DNA of 11,755 nucleotides, from assembly GCA_002297505.1 (NCBI GenBank), contig DBLQ01000018.1, positions 1 to 11,755 of the forward strand, read 5' to 3'. Shown in pieces: positions 1 through 6,110 of this stretch. The notes beneath the pieces are model-generated. The model searched no databases, was not told where the DNA came from, and worked only from the letters and a program-made list of their open reading frames with translations. The position numbers and the translations under genes are program-made. This DNA comes from Flavobacteriales bacterium UBA720 (lineage in GTDB: Bacteria > Bacteroidota > Bacteroidia > Flavobacteriales > Weeksellaceae). The number at the start of each line of letters is the position of its first letter. Within the stretch, counting starts at the first letter, position 1.

Positions 1-1
1 C

Positions 2-793
2 AAAATGGGCTCCGGTCCGAGCTTGCTGGAACGTAGGGACAAAGCGCCTTCCATCAAGGTCAAATCCAAGGTGGTGGGCCGTCCTGTGGGCGATGTGGCC
101 AATGAGTGGGCTGCGATGTTTATGAACAATGAAAAAACCAAACCCGCCGGTGTAGAATACATCTGGAGCGGCGATATGGAAAACCAGACCGAAGGTTTCG
201 GTACTTTGGGAATCGCGCTATTGGCAGCTATTGTTTTGGTATACCTCGTAATGGTTTCGCTTTATGACAGTTTTGTGTATCCTTTCGTGGTATTGTTCTC
301 TATTCCGCTGGCTTTGATCGGAGTTATGCTGATTCTGGCATTAACAGGCAACTCTCTGAATATCTTTACGATGCTCGGTATGATTATGCTGATTGGTCTT
401 GTTGCGAAGAATGCGATTTTGATTGTCGATTTTACCAATATGCGGAAAGCGGCCGGCGCTACCACCCACGATGCATTGATTCAGGCCAATCACGCGCGTC
501 TCCGTCCGATTTTGATGACCACGATTGCAATGATTTTCGGGATGTTGCCGATTGCACTTGCAAGTGGAGCAGGAGCGGAGATGAACAAAGGTCTCGCGTG
601 GGTAGTGATTGGTGGTCTTACATCATCATTATTCCTGACCCTGATTATCGTTCCAGTAGTTTATTCATTGTTTGATTCCATTTTGAGAAGAATGGGCAAG
701 CATGAAAAGGTAGATTATGAAGCCGAAATGAGAGCTGATTACGAACACAAGGAACTTAGCGAAGACGGATTTACTCCGAAGCACGTAGAATAA
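2..793 (+). CDS. RND-family efflux transporter inner-membrane subunit, C-terminal part (5' truncated)
   Basis: This is the last 263 or so codons of a proton-driven RND pump (AcrB/MexB/HAE1 type), which works with a periplasmic adaptor and an outer-membrane channel to export drugs or other toxic compounds. The reading frame is open to the window edge (Lys before the first Met), so position 5 is an internal Met, not a start. Counting from that Met, the end of the periplasmic porter domain (about 1-62) is followed by five membrane segments near 66-85, 91-113, 117-142, 165-187 and 196-222. Family landmarks are GLVAKNAILIVDF at 131-143, RLRPIL at 165-170 and the GAGAEMNKG stretch near 188. The cytoplasmic tail is charged and His/Glu-rich. 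The substrate cannot be judged without the N-terminal two thirds. Family assignment is firm. Confidence 0.95.
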   Translation, partial: KMGSGPSLLERRDKAPSIKVKSKVVGRPVGDVANEWAAMFMNNEKTKPAGVEYIWSGDMENQTEGFGTLGIALLAAIVLVYLVMVSLYDSFVYPFVVLFSIPLALIGVMLILALTGNSLNIFTMLGMIMLIGLVAKNAILIVDFTNMRKAAGATTHDALIQANHARLRPILMTTIAMIFGMLPIALASGAGAEMNKGLAWVVIGGLTSSLFLTLIIVPVVYSLFDSILRRMGKHEKVDYEAEMRADYEHKELSEDGFTPKHVE

Positions 794-816
794 TCTCAAT
801 TTATTTATACACTTTA

Positions 817-841
817 GGCAGCCTTCGGGCTGTCTTTTTTT
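817..841 (+). terminator. Rho-independent terminator of the RND gene
   Basis: A 7-bp stem (817-823 with 828-834, one G-T wobble) is closed by the very stable C(TTCG)G tetraloop and followed by seven T at 835-841. It starts 24 bases after the RND stop codon. Confidence 0.9.
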
Positions 842-852
842 ATGTTCTTTAC

Positions 853-882
853 AAAAAAAGACCTTCAGAAAATCTGAAAGTC
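853..882 (-). terminator. Rho-independent terminator of the J-domain/KTSC gene
   Basis: Read on the minus strand, GACTTTCAG (882-874) pairs with CTGAAGGTC (868-860) with one wobble around a 5-base loop, followed by seven T (859-853). It lies 25 bases past the stop of the minus-strand gene and 11 bases from the RND terminator, so each converging transcript has its own stop. Confidence 0.88.
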
Positions 883-906
883 TCAATATACTTTAAAATA
901 GAAAAA

Positions 907-1353
907 TTATTCTGCCATTGCCTCGCCGGATTTTCTGTAAACAAAATTGCCGTAGATGTGTCTTCTTGCAAAACGGCTTGGCGAGTCGGAGTTCACCATT
1001 TTGATGTATGTGTTTCTGGGAACGCCGATATATTCGAACATTTGCCCGTTCAGATGTTCAACTTTCAGAATCGATTTTTCCAGGTAGAAATCGGTAATGA
1101 TCGAATTGGAAATCGTATCCGTGTATTCCTCTTTATATTTTTCCTGAGTTTCCTCATTGATGCTCACCAGAAAATGATACGCTTCGATTACAGATTTGCT
1201 TTTTTCCTCCGCTTCCAGCTTGCCGGCTTCGTCATTGATGAATTTGTCCGGATGCGTTTCCTTCATCACATTTCTGTAGATATTTTTCAGATCTTTCAGA
1301 CTTGCACTTTTGTCCACTTCCAGCAGTTTTCTGTATTCAGCTATTTTTTTCAT
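907..1353 (-). CDS. J-domain (DnaJ-like) protein with C-terminal KTSC domain
   Basis: A 148-residue soluble protein. Residues 5-75 form a J-domain with the HPD tripeptide at 34-36, the loop that in DnaJ proteins stimulates the Hsp70 ATPase. Residues 88-142 match the small KTSC domain, known from the C-terminus of some lysyl-tRNA synthetases and as stand-alone bacterial proteins (FEYIGVP, then FARRHIYGNFVYR). There is no Gly/Phe region or zinc finger, so it is not DnaJ itself and is better read as a specialised DnaK partner whose KTSC domain may choose the client. The ATG at 1353 is the only good start. A TAnnTTTG box lies 20 bases upstream. It is divergent from the META lipoprotein gene. Domain calls are confident; the cellular role is unknown. 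Confidence 0.85.
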   Translation of the reverse strand: MKKIAEYRKLLEVDKSASLKDLKNIYRNVMKETHPDKFINDEAGKLEAEEKSKSVIEAYHFLVSINEETQEKYKEEYTDTISNSIITDFYLEKSILKVEHLNGQMFEYIGVPRNTYIKMVNSDSPSRFARRHIYGNFVYRKSGEAMAE

Positions 1354-1373
1354 AAGACTATAATTTCGGGTGG

Positions 1374-1381
1374 CAAAATTA
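1374..1381 (-). promoter_or_regulatory. Putative -7 element of the J-domain/KTSC gene
   Basis: TAATTTTG on the minus strand matches the Bacteroidota -7 consensus TAnnTTTG exactly and would start the RNA about 15 bases before the ATG. No convincing TTG lies at -33. Confidence 0.45.
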
Positions 1382-1422
1382 ACGTTTTAAAAATTAAGGC
1401 GGCTAATTTATTCATTGTGATT

Positions 1423-1436
1423 ATGTTAATTAACAT
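1423..1436. promoter_or_regulatory. 14-bp perfect palindrome between divergent genes
   Basis: ATGTTAATTAACAT is its own reverse complement and sits between the putative promoters of the J-domain gene and the META lipoprotein gene. This position suits an operator controlling either gene, but AT-rich DNA produces such palindromes by chance and no regulator is encoded beside it. Confidence 0.3.
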
Positions 1437-1519
1437 TTTCCAAATCCTTCTCGTCCAATTGTAATTGAAATCGAATGACTATCCCTATAATGAATAAGAT
1501 GATGTTAAAAAGAAAATCT

Positions 1520-1527
1520 TATCTTTG
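1520..1527 (+). promoter_or_regulatory. Putative -7 element of the META lipoprotein gene
   Basis: TATCTTTG matches TAnnTTTG exactly, 18 bases before the chosen ATG. The -33 region is weak. This box overlaps an in-frame TTG at 1525, which argues that the TTG is promoter sequence and not a start codon. Confidence 0.5.
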
Positions 1528-1545
1528 AAACGTAATTTATTAGCA

Positions 1546-1947
1546 ATGAAAAAACTTTTTTATACATCCATATTGGCATTAACCATCGTTTCTTGTACCA
1601 CCAGAGTGGGAAATGCTTCTAAGTTAGGGAAAAATCAGGCGCCGATTACCGGCACGCAGTGGGTCCTGGCGGATGATGTCGCCAATAAGCCAACGCTGGT
1701 TATCGAGCAGAACAGAATCTCCGGAAATGCCGGCTGCAACAGTTATTTCTCTGATGTTACCATCGATACCTCAGCAGGAAATTTCTCTGCAAAAGCTGTA
1801 GGTTCTACCAGAAAAATGTGTAATAATATGACCACGGAAACGGCTTATCTGGAAGTGCTTCCCCAAGTCAATAAATACGTGGTGACGGAAAACACGCTGG
1901 AGCTCTATAAAGATAATCTGCTGTTACTGAAATTCAATAAGCAATAA
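1546..1947 (+). CDS. META/HslJ-domain lipoprotein
   Basis: A 133-residue exported lipoprotein. The ATG at 1546 gives a clean signal peptide (MKK, then a hydrophobic run) ending in the lipobox IVSC with Cys17 as the lipidation site; the earlier in-frame TTG at 1525 lies inside the promoter. The residues after Cys17 (TTRVG) have no acidic cluster of the kind linked to surface export in Bacteroidota, so a periplasm-facing anchor is more likely. Residues 36-131 are a META/HslJ domain: GTQWVL at 36-41, SGNAGCNSYF at 59-68, and a second Cys at 92 in STRKMCNN. HslJ in E. coli affects heat and novobiocin tolerance, and related proteins are envelope-stress or heat-shock associated. It is monocistronic and ends at a strong terminator. 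Specific role unknown. Confidence 0.88.
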   Translation: MKKLFYTSILALTIVSCTTRVGNASKLGKNQAPITGTQWVLADDVANKPTLVIEQNRISGNAGCNSYFSDVTIDTSAGNFSAKAVGSTRKMCNNMTTETAYLEVLPQVNKYVVTENTLELYKDNLLLLKFNKQ

Positions 1948-1964
1948 AATACCATTACAGGCAT

Positions 1965-2000
1965 AAAAAAAAAGGAACTCCAACCGGAGTTCCTTTTTTT
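1965..2000. terminator. Bidirectional Rho-independent terminator
   Basis: A perfect 8-bp stem, GGAACTCC (1974-1981) and GGAGTTCC (1986-1993), around the loop AACC, flanked by nine A on the left and seven T on the right. It can stop the lipoprotein transcript on plus and the acidic-protein transcript on minus, whose stop codon is directly next to it. Confidence 0.92.
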
Positions 2001-2001
2001 A

Positions 2002-2244
2002 TTATTCTTCGTCTTCTTCGTCGTCATATTTTGCGAGTTCTTCGTCGCACCATTTGAAGGCTTCTTCTACTACTTTTGTAGCTTCCGTAGCCACGGTTTC
2101 TTCGTCATCGCCCTCCAAGTCGTCCAGCCATTCTACATCCTCTTCTTCTACGTTAAGGATGAAACGCGGATACTCTGTGTGTACTACAAATAGATCTTCT
2201 GGAAAATCAGAATTATCGGCCAATAAAAACTTAGGTAATTTCAT
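2002..2244 (-). CDS. Very acidic 80-residue conserved-type hypothetical protein
   Basis: The start is placed at ATG 2244; the longer reading frame begins at a TTG two codons upstream. Of 80 residues, 30 are Asp or Glu against 6 Lys or Arg, ending in a tail of seven acidic residues at 74-80. The N-terminus has a folded look (KLPKFLLADNSDFPEDLFVV, then EYPRFILNV), resembling small cytoplasmic proteins I remember from other Flavobacteriia, so this is probably a real conserved gene. There is no signal peptide and no membrane segment. The tail encodes a GAA/GAC-rich low-complexity run that gives Ser-rich shadow frames on the opposite strand. It has its own TAnnTTTG box and a shared terminator. I do not recognise a function; an interaction with a basic partner or nucleic-acid mimicry is only a guess. 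Confidence 0.75.
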   Translation of the reverse strand: MKLPKFLLADNSDFPEDLFVVHTEYPRFILNVEEEDVEWLDDLEGDDEETVATEATKVVEEAFKWCDEELAKYDDEEDEE

Positions 2245-2305
2245 ATGCAATATATTAATGTTTCTAAATAACTCAGAGCGTATTTTGTGATCGCTCTTAT
2301 TGGTT

Positions 2306-2313
2306 CAAAGATA
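2306..2313 (-). promoter_or_regulatory. Putative -7 element of the acidic-protein gene
   Basis: TATCTTTG on the minus strand, an exact TAnnTTTG match, leaves a leader of roughly 55 bases before ATG 2244. The -33 element is not convincing. Confidence 0.45.
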
Positions 2314-2394
2314 GAAAAATTCCCCGAAAAGAATTATTGATAATTATTTTTTTTGATAACGGTCAGAACCTGAGTTCTTAAATTTTTAACCGGA

Positions 2395-3285
2395 TTATTT
2401 CAGGAACATCTTCGAGACTTTCTCTGCTTTTTTGCTGTCAGAATAATCGTAAAAACCTTCCCCGGATTTTACGCCTTTTTTGCCGGCCATCACCATGTTC
2501 ACAAGGAGCGGATTGGGCGCGTATTTAGGATTTTTGAAGCCGTCATGCATCACATTGAGGATGGCAAGACACACATCCAGCCCTATAAAATCTGCCAGTT
2601 GCAGCGGTCCCATCGGATGCGCCATGCCCAGCTTCATTACAGTGTCTATTTCCTCTACGCCCGCCACGCCGTTATAAAGCGTTTCTATGGCTTCGTTGAT
2701 CATTGGCATCAGGATTCTGTTGGCTACAAATCCGGGATAATCATTAACTTCTACAGGAACCTTCCCCAGGTTTTTAGACATCTCAAAAATAGCGTCAAAG
2801 GTGTCTTTGGAAGTAGAATAGCCTTTGATGATTTCCACCAGTTTCATGATTGGCACCGGATTCATAAAGTGCATGCCGATGACTTTTTCGGGACGTTGCG
2901 TGGCCGCTGCAATCTGCGTGATGGAAATGGATGAGGTGTTGGTCGCCAGAATGCATCGTTCCGGAGCCAGCTCATCGATCTGCTGAAAAATTTTAAGTTT
3001 AAGTTCCAGATTCTCTGTAGCTGCTTCTACGATAAGGTCTGCATCCGTGGCGGCATCCGCAATGTTGGTAAATGTTCTGATATTACCCAGAGTTTCCTTT
3101 TTTTCATCATCAGTAAGGTTTCCCTTGGCAATGATGCGGTCCAGATTATTGGTGATCGTTTTCAGAGCGAGATCCAGGTTGTCCTGCTTTACATCCACCA
3201 GACTTACGGAGAAGCCGCTCTGTGCAAAGGTGTGGGCAATCCCGTTTCCCATCGTTCCGGCACCTATTACTACAATGTTTTTCAT
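2395..3285 (-). CDS. 3-hydroxybutyryl-CoA / 3-hydroxyacyl-CoA dehydrogenase
   Basis: A cytoplasmic NAD-dependent enzyme that interconverts L-3-hydroxyacyl-CoA and 3-ketoacyl-CoA in beta-oxidation, butanoate or phenylacetate-type degradation (Hbd/PaaH/FadB2 family). The 296 residues fit the single-chain form of about 280-300. The Rossmann motif GAGTMGNG is at 8-15, and Asp31 at the end of the second strand favours NAD over NADP. By alignment with the mammalian enzyme the active-site residues are all present: Ser118 (NTSS), His139 with Glu151 (GMHFMNPVPIMKLVE), and Asn189 (PGFVANR). The C-terminal dimerisation and substrate domain (from about 190) ends with GEGFYDYS. It lies 67 bases after an oxidoreductase gene on the same strand, with its own possible promoter between. 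No thiolase or enoyl-CoA hydratase is adjacent, so the exact pathway is open. Confidence 0.93.
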   Translation of the reverse strand: MKNIVVIGAGTMGNGIAHTFAQSGFSVSLVDVKQDNLDLALKTITNNLDRIIAKGNLTDDEKKETLGNIRTFTNIADAATDADLIVEAATENLELKLKIFQQIDELAPERCILATNTSSISITQIAAATQRPEKVIGMHFMNPVPIMKLVEIIKGYSTSKDTFDAIFEMSKNLGKVPVEVNDYPGFVANRILMPMINEAIETLYNGVAGVEEIDTVMKLGMAHPMGPLQLADFIGLDVCLAILNVMHDGFKNPKYAPNPLLVNMVMAGKKGVKSGEGFYDYSDSKKAEKVSKMFLK

Positions 3286-3321
3286 TATATTTTGTTTATT
3301 GTTTGAATGATCTTAAGGTCG

Positions 3322-3350
3322 TAAATATATTATAATTTATCATATCCCAA
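3322..3350 (-). promoter_or_regulatory. Putative promoter of the hydroxyacyl-CoA dehydrogenase gene
   Basis: On the minus strand TTG (3350-3348) is followed after 18 bases by TATATTTA (3329-3322), one base off TAnnTTTG, with a leader of about 30 bases before ATG 3285. The spacing is ideal, so the gene may be expressed apart from the upstream oxidoreductase. Confidence 0.45.
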
Positions 3351-3352
3351 AA

Positions 3353-4321
3353 TCAAACCTTCCGAATCAGTCTCATGATTTCCAGAGCCACTTTCAGAGC
3401 TTCCGTACCGTCTTCAAGTGAAACTTCCACCGGTGTATTGTTTTCGATAGCGTTGGCAAAGCTTTCGAGTTCGTCCAGGATCGCATTGTTAGGCTGGATG
3501 TTCGGATATTCGAACAGGATCTGATTTTTTTCGCCTTCTGCATTTTCAATGATCATATCAAAGTCAGACGGATTTTCCGGCGCAGGTTTCATGCGGATGA
3601 CTTCCGATTTTTTCTCCAGGAAATCTACGGAAACGTAAGCGTCCTGCTGGAAAAATCTGGATTTCCGCATGGCTTTCATTGAGATTCTGGAAGTGGTAAG
3701 ATTCGCCACACAGCCATTCTCGAACTCGATTCTCGCATTGCAGATGTCCGGTGTTTTGCTCACTACGGAAACGCCACTGGCGTGGATTTGCTTCACCCTG
3801 GATTTAACCAAACTCAGCAAAATATCCAGATCGTGAATCATCAGATCCAAAACCACAGAAACGTCGGTTCCTCTCGGATTGAATTCTGCCAATCTGTGAA
3901 TCTCGATAAACATTGGATTCTGGATGTAATCCTTAGCCCCGATAAAAGCGGGATTGTACCTTTCCACATGACCAACCTGCGCTTTGATACCAAATTCGCG
4001 ACATTGCGTCAGTATTTCCTCAGCTTGCTCCAGGGTTTGCGTGACAGGCTTTTCGATGAAAAAATGGATGCTTTTTTCAATGGCCTTCAGCGCATAATCA
4101 TAATGGTACAGCGTGGGTGTCACGATGTCCAGCATCTCAATTTCATTCAGCAGATCTTCGAAACTTTCAAAATATCTGTAGCCCAATTCGGCTTCCAGCT
4201 TCCGTCCGTTTTCCACATCTTTATCGTGAAAACCGATAAGCTCATATTTTTCGGATTGATTCAGTAATTTCAAATGGATTTTTCCAAGGTGTCCCGCGCC
4301 CACCAGACCTGCTTTGATCAT
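3353..4321 (-). CDS. Gfo/Idh/MocA family oxidoreductase, UDP-sugar dehydrogenase-like
   Basis: A 322-residue NAD(P)-dependent oxidoreductase. The ATG at 4321 is chosen because it puts the Rossmann motif GLVGAGHLG at 5-13; the longer frame starts at a TTG. Asp33 follows the second strand. The family catalytic Lys-Pro is at 91-92 (IEKPVT) and the second catalytic region is DLMIHDLDI at 159-167 (Asp159, His163, Asp166). The GHVERYNPAF stretch at 117-126 resembles the subgroup that includes UDP-GlcNAc 3-dehydrogenases (GnnA and WlbA-like), which act in lipid A diamino-sugar or surface-polysaccharide synthesis. I infer a nucleotide-sugar or cyclitol substrate from that similarity only; no aminotransferase or acyltransferase partner is nearby. 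It precedes the hydroxyacyl-CoA dehydrogenase gene on the same strand. Confidence 0.88.
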   Translation of the reverse strand: MIKAGLVGAGHLGKIHLKLLNQSEKYELIGFHDKDVENGRKLEAELGYRYFESFEDLLNEIEMLDIVTPTLYHYDYALKAIEKSIHFFIEKPVTQTLEQAEEILTQCREFGIKAQVGHVERYNPAFIGAKDYIQNPMFIEIHRLAEFNPRGTDVSVVLDLMIHDLDILLSLVKSRVKQIHASGVSVVSKTPDICNARIEFENGCVANLTTSRISMKAMRKSRFFQQDAYVSVDFLEKKSEVIRMKPAPENPSDFDMIIENAEGEKNQILFEYPNIQPNNAILDELESFANAIENNTPVEVSLEDGTEALKVALEIMRLIRKV

Positions 4322-4343
4322 AAAATTAAAATTATTCAAGCCG

Positions 4344-4351
4344 TAAATTTA
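4344..4351 (-). promoter_or_regulatory. Weak putative -7 element of the first Gfo/Idh gene
   Basis: TAAATTTA on the minus strand is one base off TAnnTTTG and 22 bases before ATG 4321. The nearest TTG leaves only a 15-base spacer, so this is tentative. Confidence 0.25.
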
Positions 4352-4562
4352 AGAATTATCAAAGACCAACATCAGAAATGATCTTAAAAAATTTATCAAT
4401 GATTTTTTGATAAGACACAAGCAGGACTGATAGAAGATTGTCAAAATTAATTCAATATCTCAAATTCATTATTAATGATATAGATATATCTACATTTGAT
4501 ATTTAAGATTAATAAAATATTAGTAAAAATTAAATATTTTAAGAATTATTTTATTATTATTT
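4352..4562. other. AT-rich gene-free stretch
   Basis: Part of a 327-base gap (4322-4648) between divergent genes. It is strongly AT-rich, especially 4470-4590, with no credible reading frame, RNA gene or strong hairpin. Short AT palindromes such as GATATATC near 4494 are expected by chance. It probably holds upstream elements of the strong promoter at 4563-4590. Confidence 0.6.
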
Positions 4563-4590
4563 TTGAATTTAAATAATATTTTTAAATTTG
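4563..4590 (+). promoter_or_regulatory. Promoter of the secreted modular protein gene
   Basis: TTG (4563-4565), a 17-base spacer, then TAAATTTG (4583-4590), a full match to the Bacteroidota TTG/TAnnTTTG consensus in a very AT-rich setting. The leader to ATG 4649 would be about 50 bases. Confidence 0.65.
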
Positions 4591-4648
4591 TGTTGAAAAA
4601 TAGATGGCTCAGTTAAGGACTTCAATCCATCGAAAAAACACAACAAAC

Positions 4649-6040
4649 ATGAAAAAAATCAGTCTCTCGCTTGTTCTGGCTGCTGCCGGACAGGCTTATT
4701 CTCAGGTCGGGATTAATACCGACGCACCTAAAACAACTTTCGACGTCAATGCCAAACGTGATGCTACCGGCGTTATCACAGACCAGTCACAATTCATTGG
4801 AATGCAAGCGCCGCGTCTTACACGTACCGAGCTGACGGCCAATACCGCTAATTACGGAACAGATCAGACCGCCGCACTGATCTATGTAACTGATGTCAGT
4901 GGTGGTGATACCAATTCGCCTCGGACGCTTGTAGACGCGCCGGGCTATTATTATTTTGATGGGACGCTCTGGCAAAAATTCAAAGGCAATGGTTCTGCTG
5001 GGACAGAGCCTTGGTACGTGAGAAATACCGCAACCGAAGCCACACAGAATACCCAAGATATTTACCAGAAAGGTAATGTGGCTGTCGGCACCAATCAAGG
5101 CATCGGAGCGTTCCATGTAGACGCTGCGAAGGACAATTCAGCAACAGGAGCGCCTACATCTACGCAGGTTTTGGATGATGTCATTGTAACGTCCAAAGGT
5201 AGGATAGGTGTAGGTTATACGCCGTCGGATCTTCTGGTTCTGGGCCGCCAGGTGGATGACAAAGTCACTTTTCAGGCGAATGATGATTTAGATGTTAATT
5301 ATAGCTTGGCTACCACGAATAATGCGCAGGCTATTGTCCACCGGAATATCATCTCATCCGGAACTATCGGTGCCAGAACAGCACGACCCAACGGTACCTC
5401 GATCACCGCCTTCGAAGGACATACATCTACCTCCAGCGCCAATTATGGACTGACCACAGCGGTGACACAGCAGCGGGCAGGCATCGTTCTGCGTACCGGA
5501 AAATACACTTCAGTGGGCGGCGAGATTTGGCTGGGAACATCGGGAGCGAACAGTGATGGCTCTGCCGCATCTTCCGCTGCCAACAATTACAGAGCTATCA
5601 TGGACGAACGCGGCAACTGGTCACTGGGTGCAGACCCCAATGTTGACGCTTTTTACAGAAATCCTACGCAGCGCCTCGATCTGATCCTTGGCGGAGTCAG
5701 GATCGATGCTTTGGGTTACGGCACACTTGCCGCGTGGCAAACCTTGCAGGCGGCACAGCGGACCAATTATATCAGTACCAATCCAAGTGACCGCATTGTG
5801 GTAGCCGACGCCAATGGTGTCCTGAAAACCATCAGCCGCGCAGATCTCGGCCTGAAACCAGGGAATCAGCAGGTCGGGTCCCAGTTGCACGTCATCAAAA
5901 ATTCGGCGGACATCACGCCGGCCATTATTCAGGGTTGCCCGGTTTATGATAGTGAGGCCATGGCGCAGCAAGATACTGCTCTGCCGGAAGGTGGACTTTA
6001 CAGGATCAAAGGCAGTGGCGTTCTCATGATCAAGTACTAG
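4649..6040 (+). CDS. Secreted modular protein of the flavobacterial 'VGINT' type, function unknown
   Basis: A 463-residue exported protein. The ATG at 4649 begins a standard signal peptide (MKKISLSLVLAAAGQAYSQ); an in-frame ATG at 4604 would add 15 polar residues and abut the promoter, so it was rejected. The mature N-terminus (QVGINTDAPKTTFDVNA, then a segment with GMQAPRLTRTEL and PGYYYFDGTLWQKF) is a layout I recognise from many surface or secreted proteins of Chryseobacterium relatives. The middle is Ser/Thr/Asn/Ala-rich with short beta-like stretches (RIGVGYTPSDLLVLGR, RGNWSLGADPNVDAFYRNPTQRLDL), similar in style to phage tail-fibre or adhesin shafts. A DRIVVADANGVLKTISRADL segment precedes the C-terminal domain. 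No standard T9SS sorting domain or Cys lipobox is visible. It appears more GC-rich than the neighbouring intergenic DNA. A structural or adhesive role is inference. Confidence 0.8.
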   Translation: MKKISLSLVLAAAGQAYSQVGINTDAPKTTFDVNAKRDATGVITDQSQFIGMQAPRLTRTELTANTANYGTDQTAALIYVTDVSGGDTNSPRTLVDAPGYYYFDGTLWQKFKGNGSAGTEPWYVRNTATEATQNTQDIYQKGNVAVGTNQGIGAFHVDAAKDNSATGAPTSTQVLDDVIVTSKGRIGVGYTPSDLLVLGRQVDDKVTFQANDDLDVNYSLATTNNAQAIVHRNIISSGTIGARTARPNGTSITAFEGHTSTSSANYGLTTAVTQQRAGIVLRTGKYTSVGGEIWLGTSGANSDGSAASSAANNYRAIMDERGNWSLGADPNVDAFYRNPTQRLDLILGGVRIDALGYGTLAAWQTLQAAQRTNYISTNPSDRIVVADANGVLKTISRADLGLKPGNQQVGSQLHVIKNSADITPAIIQGCPVYDSEAMAQQDTALPEGGLYRIKGSGVLMIKY

Positions 6041-6048
6041 GTTTGAGA

Positions 6049-6090
6049 TGATATTTCTTTTTTTGCCAAATGACAAAAATTGAAATATCA
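6049..6090. promoter_or_regulatory. Crp/Fnr-type operator inside a 42-bp dyad, upstream of the regulator gene
   Basis: The core TTTGCCAAATGACAAA (6062-6077) is a near-perfect inverted repeat with TTG-N8-CAA geometry, the same half-site spacing as FNR sites (TTGAT-N4-ATCAA). Around the same centre (6069.5) a second, perfect 9-bp pair TGATATTTC (6049-6057) and GAAATATCA (6082-6090) extends the dyad to 42 bp; 17 of 21 positions pair. A weak -7 box CAACTTTG lies at 6089-6096, so a protein bound to the core would cover the -33 region, which suggests autorepression. The same core recurs before the next gene. Confidence 0.7.
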
Positions 6091-6110
6091 ACTTTGATTA
6101 ACTTGCATCT

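Noticed and set aside
958..1464. 168-codon plus-strand reading frame opposite the J-domain/KTSC gene
   Set aside because: Phe/Ile-rich shadow of a well-supported minus-strand gene with an HPD J-domain; no start context of its own.
2054..2290. Ser-rich plus-strand reading frame
   Set aside because: Antisense shadow of the GAA/GAC-rich acidic-protein gene; its Ser run is the complement of acidic codons.
2341..2394. Possible terminator after the hydroxyacyl-CoA dehydrogenase gene (AGAAC/GTTCT hairpin)
   Set aside because: Only a 5-bp core stem, and on the minus strand it is followed by A rather than T residues; not a convincing Rho-independent terminator.
4352..4562. Small RNA or riboswitch in the long AT-rich gap
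   Set aside because: No stable stem, no terminator and no conserved riboswitch-like core could be seen.
5621..6091. 156-codon minus-strand frame inside the secreted-protein gene
   Set aside because: Shadow frame; the plus strand has signal peptide, promoter and modular protein sequence.
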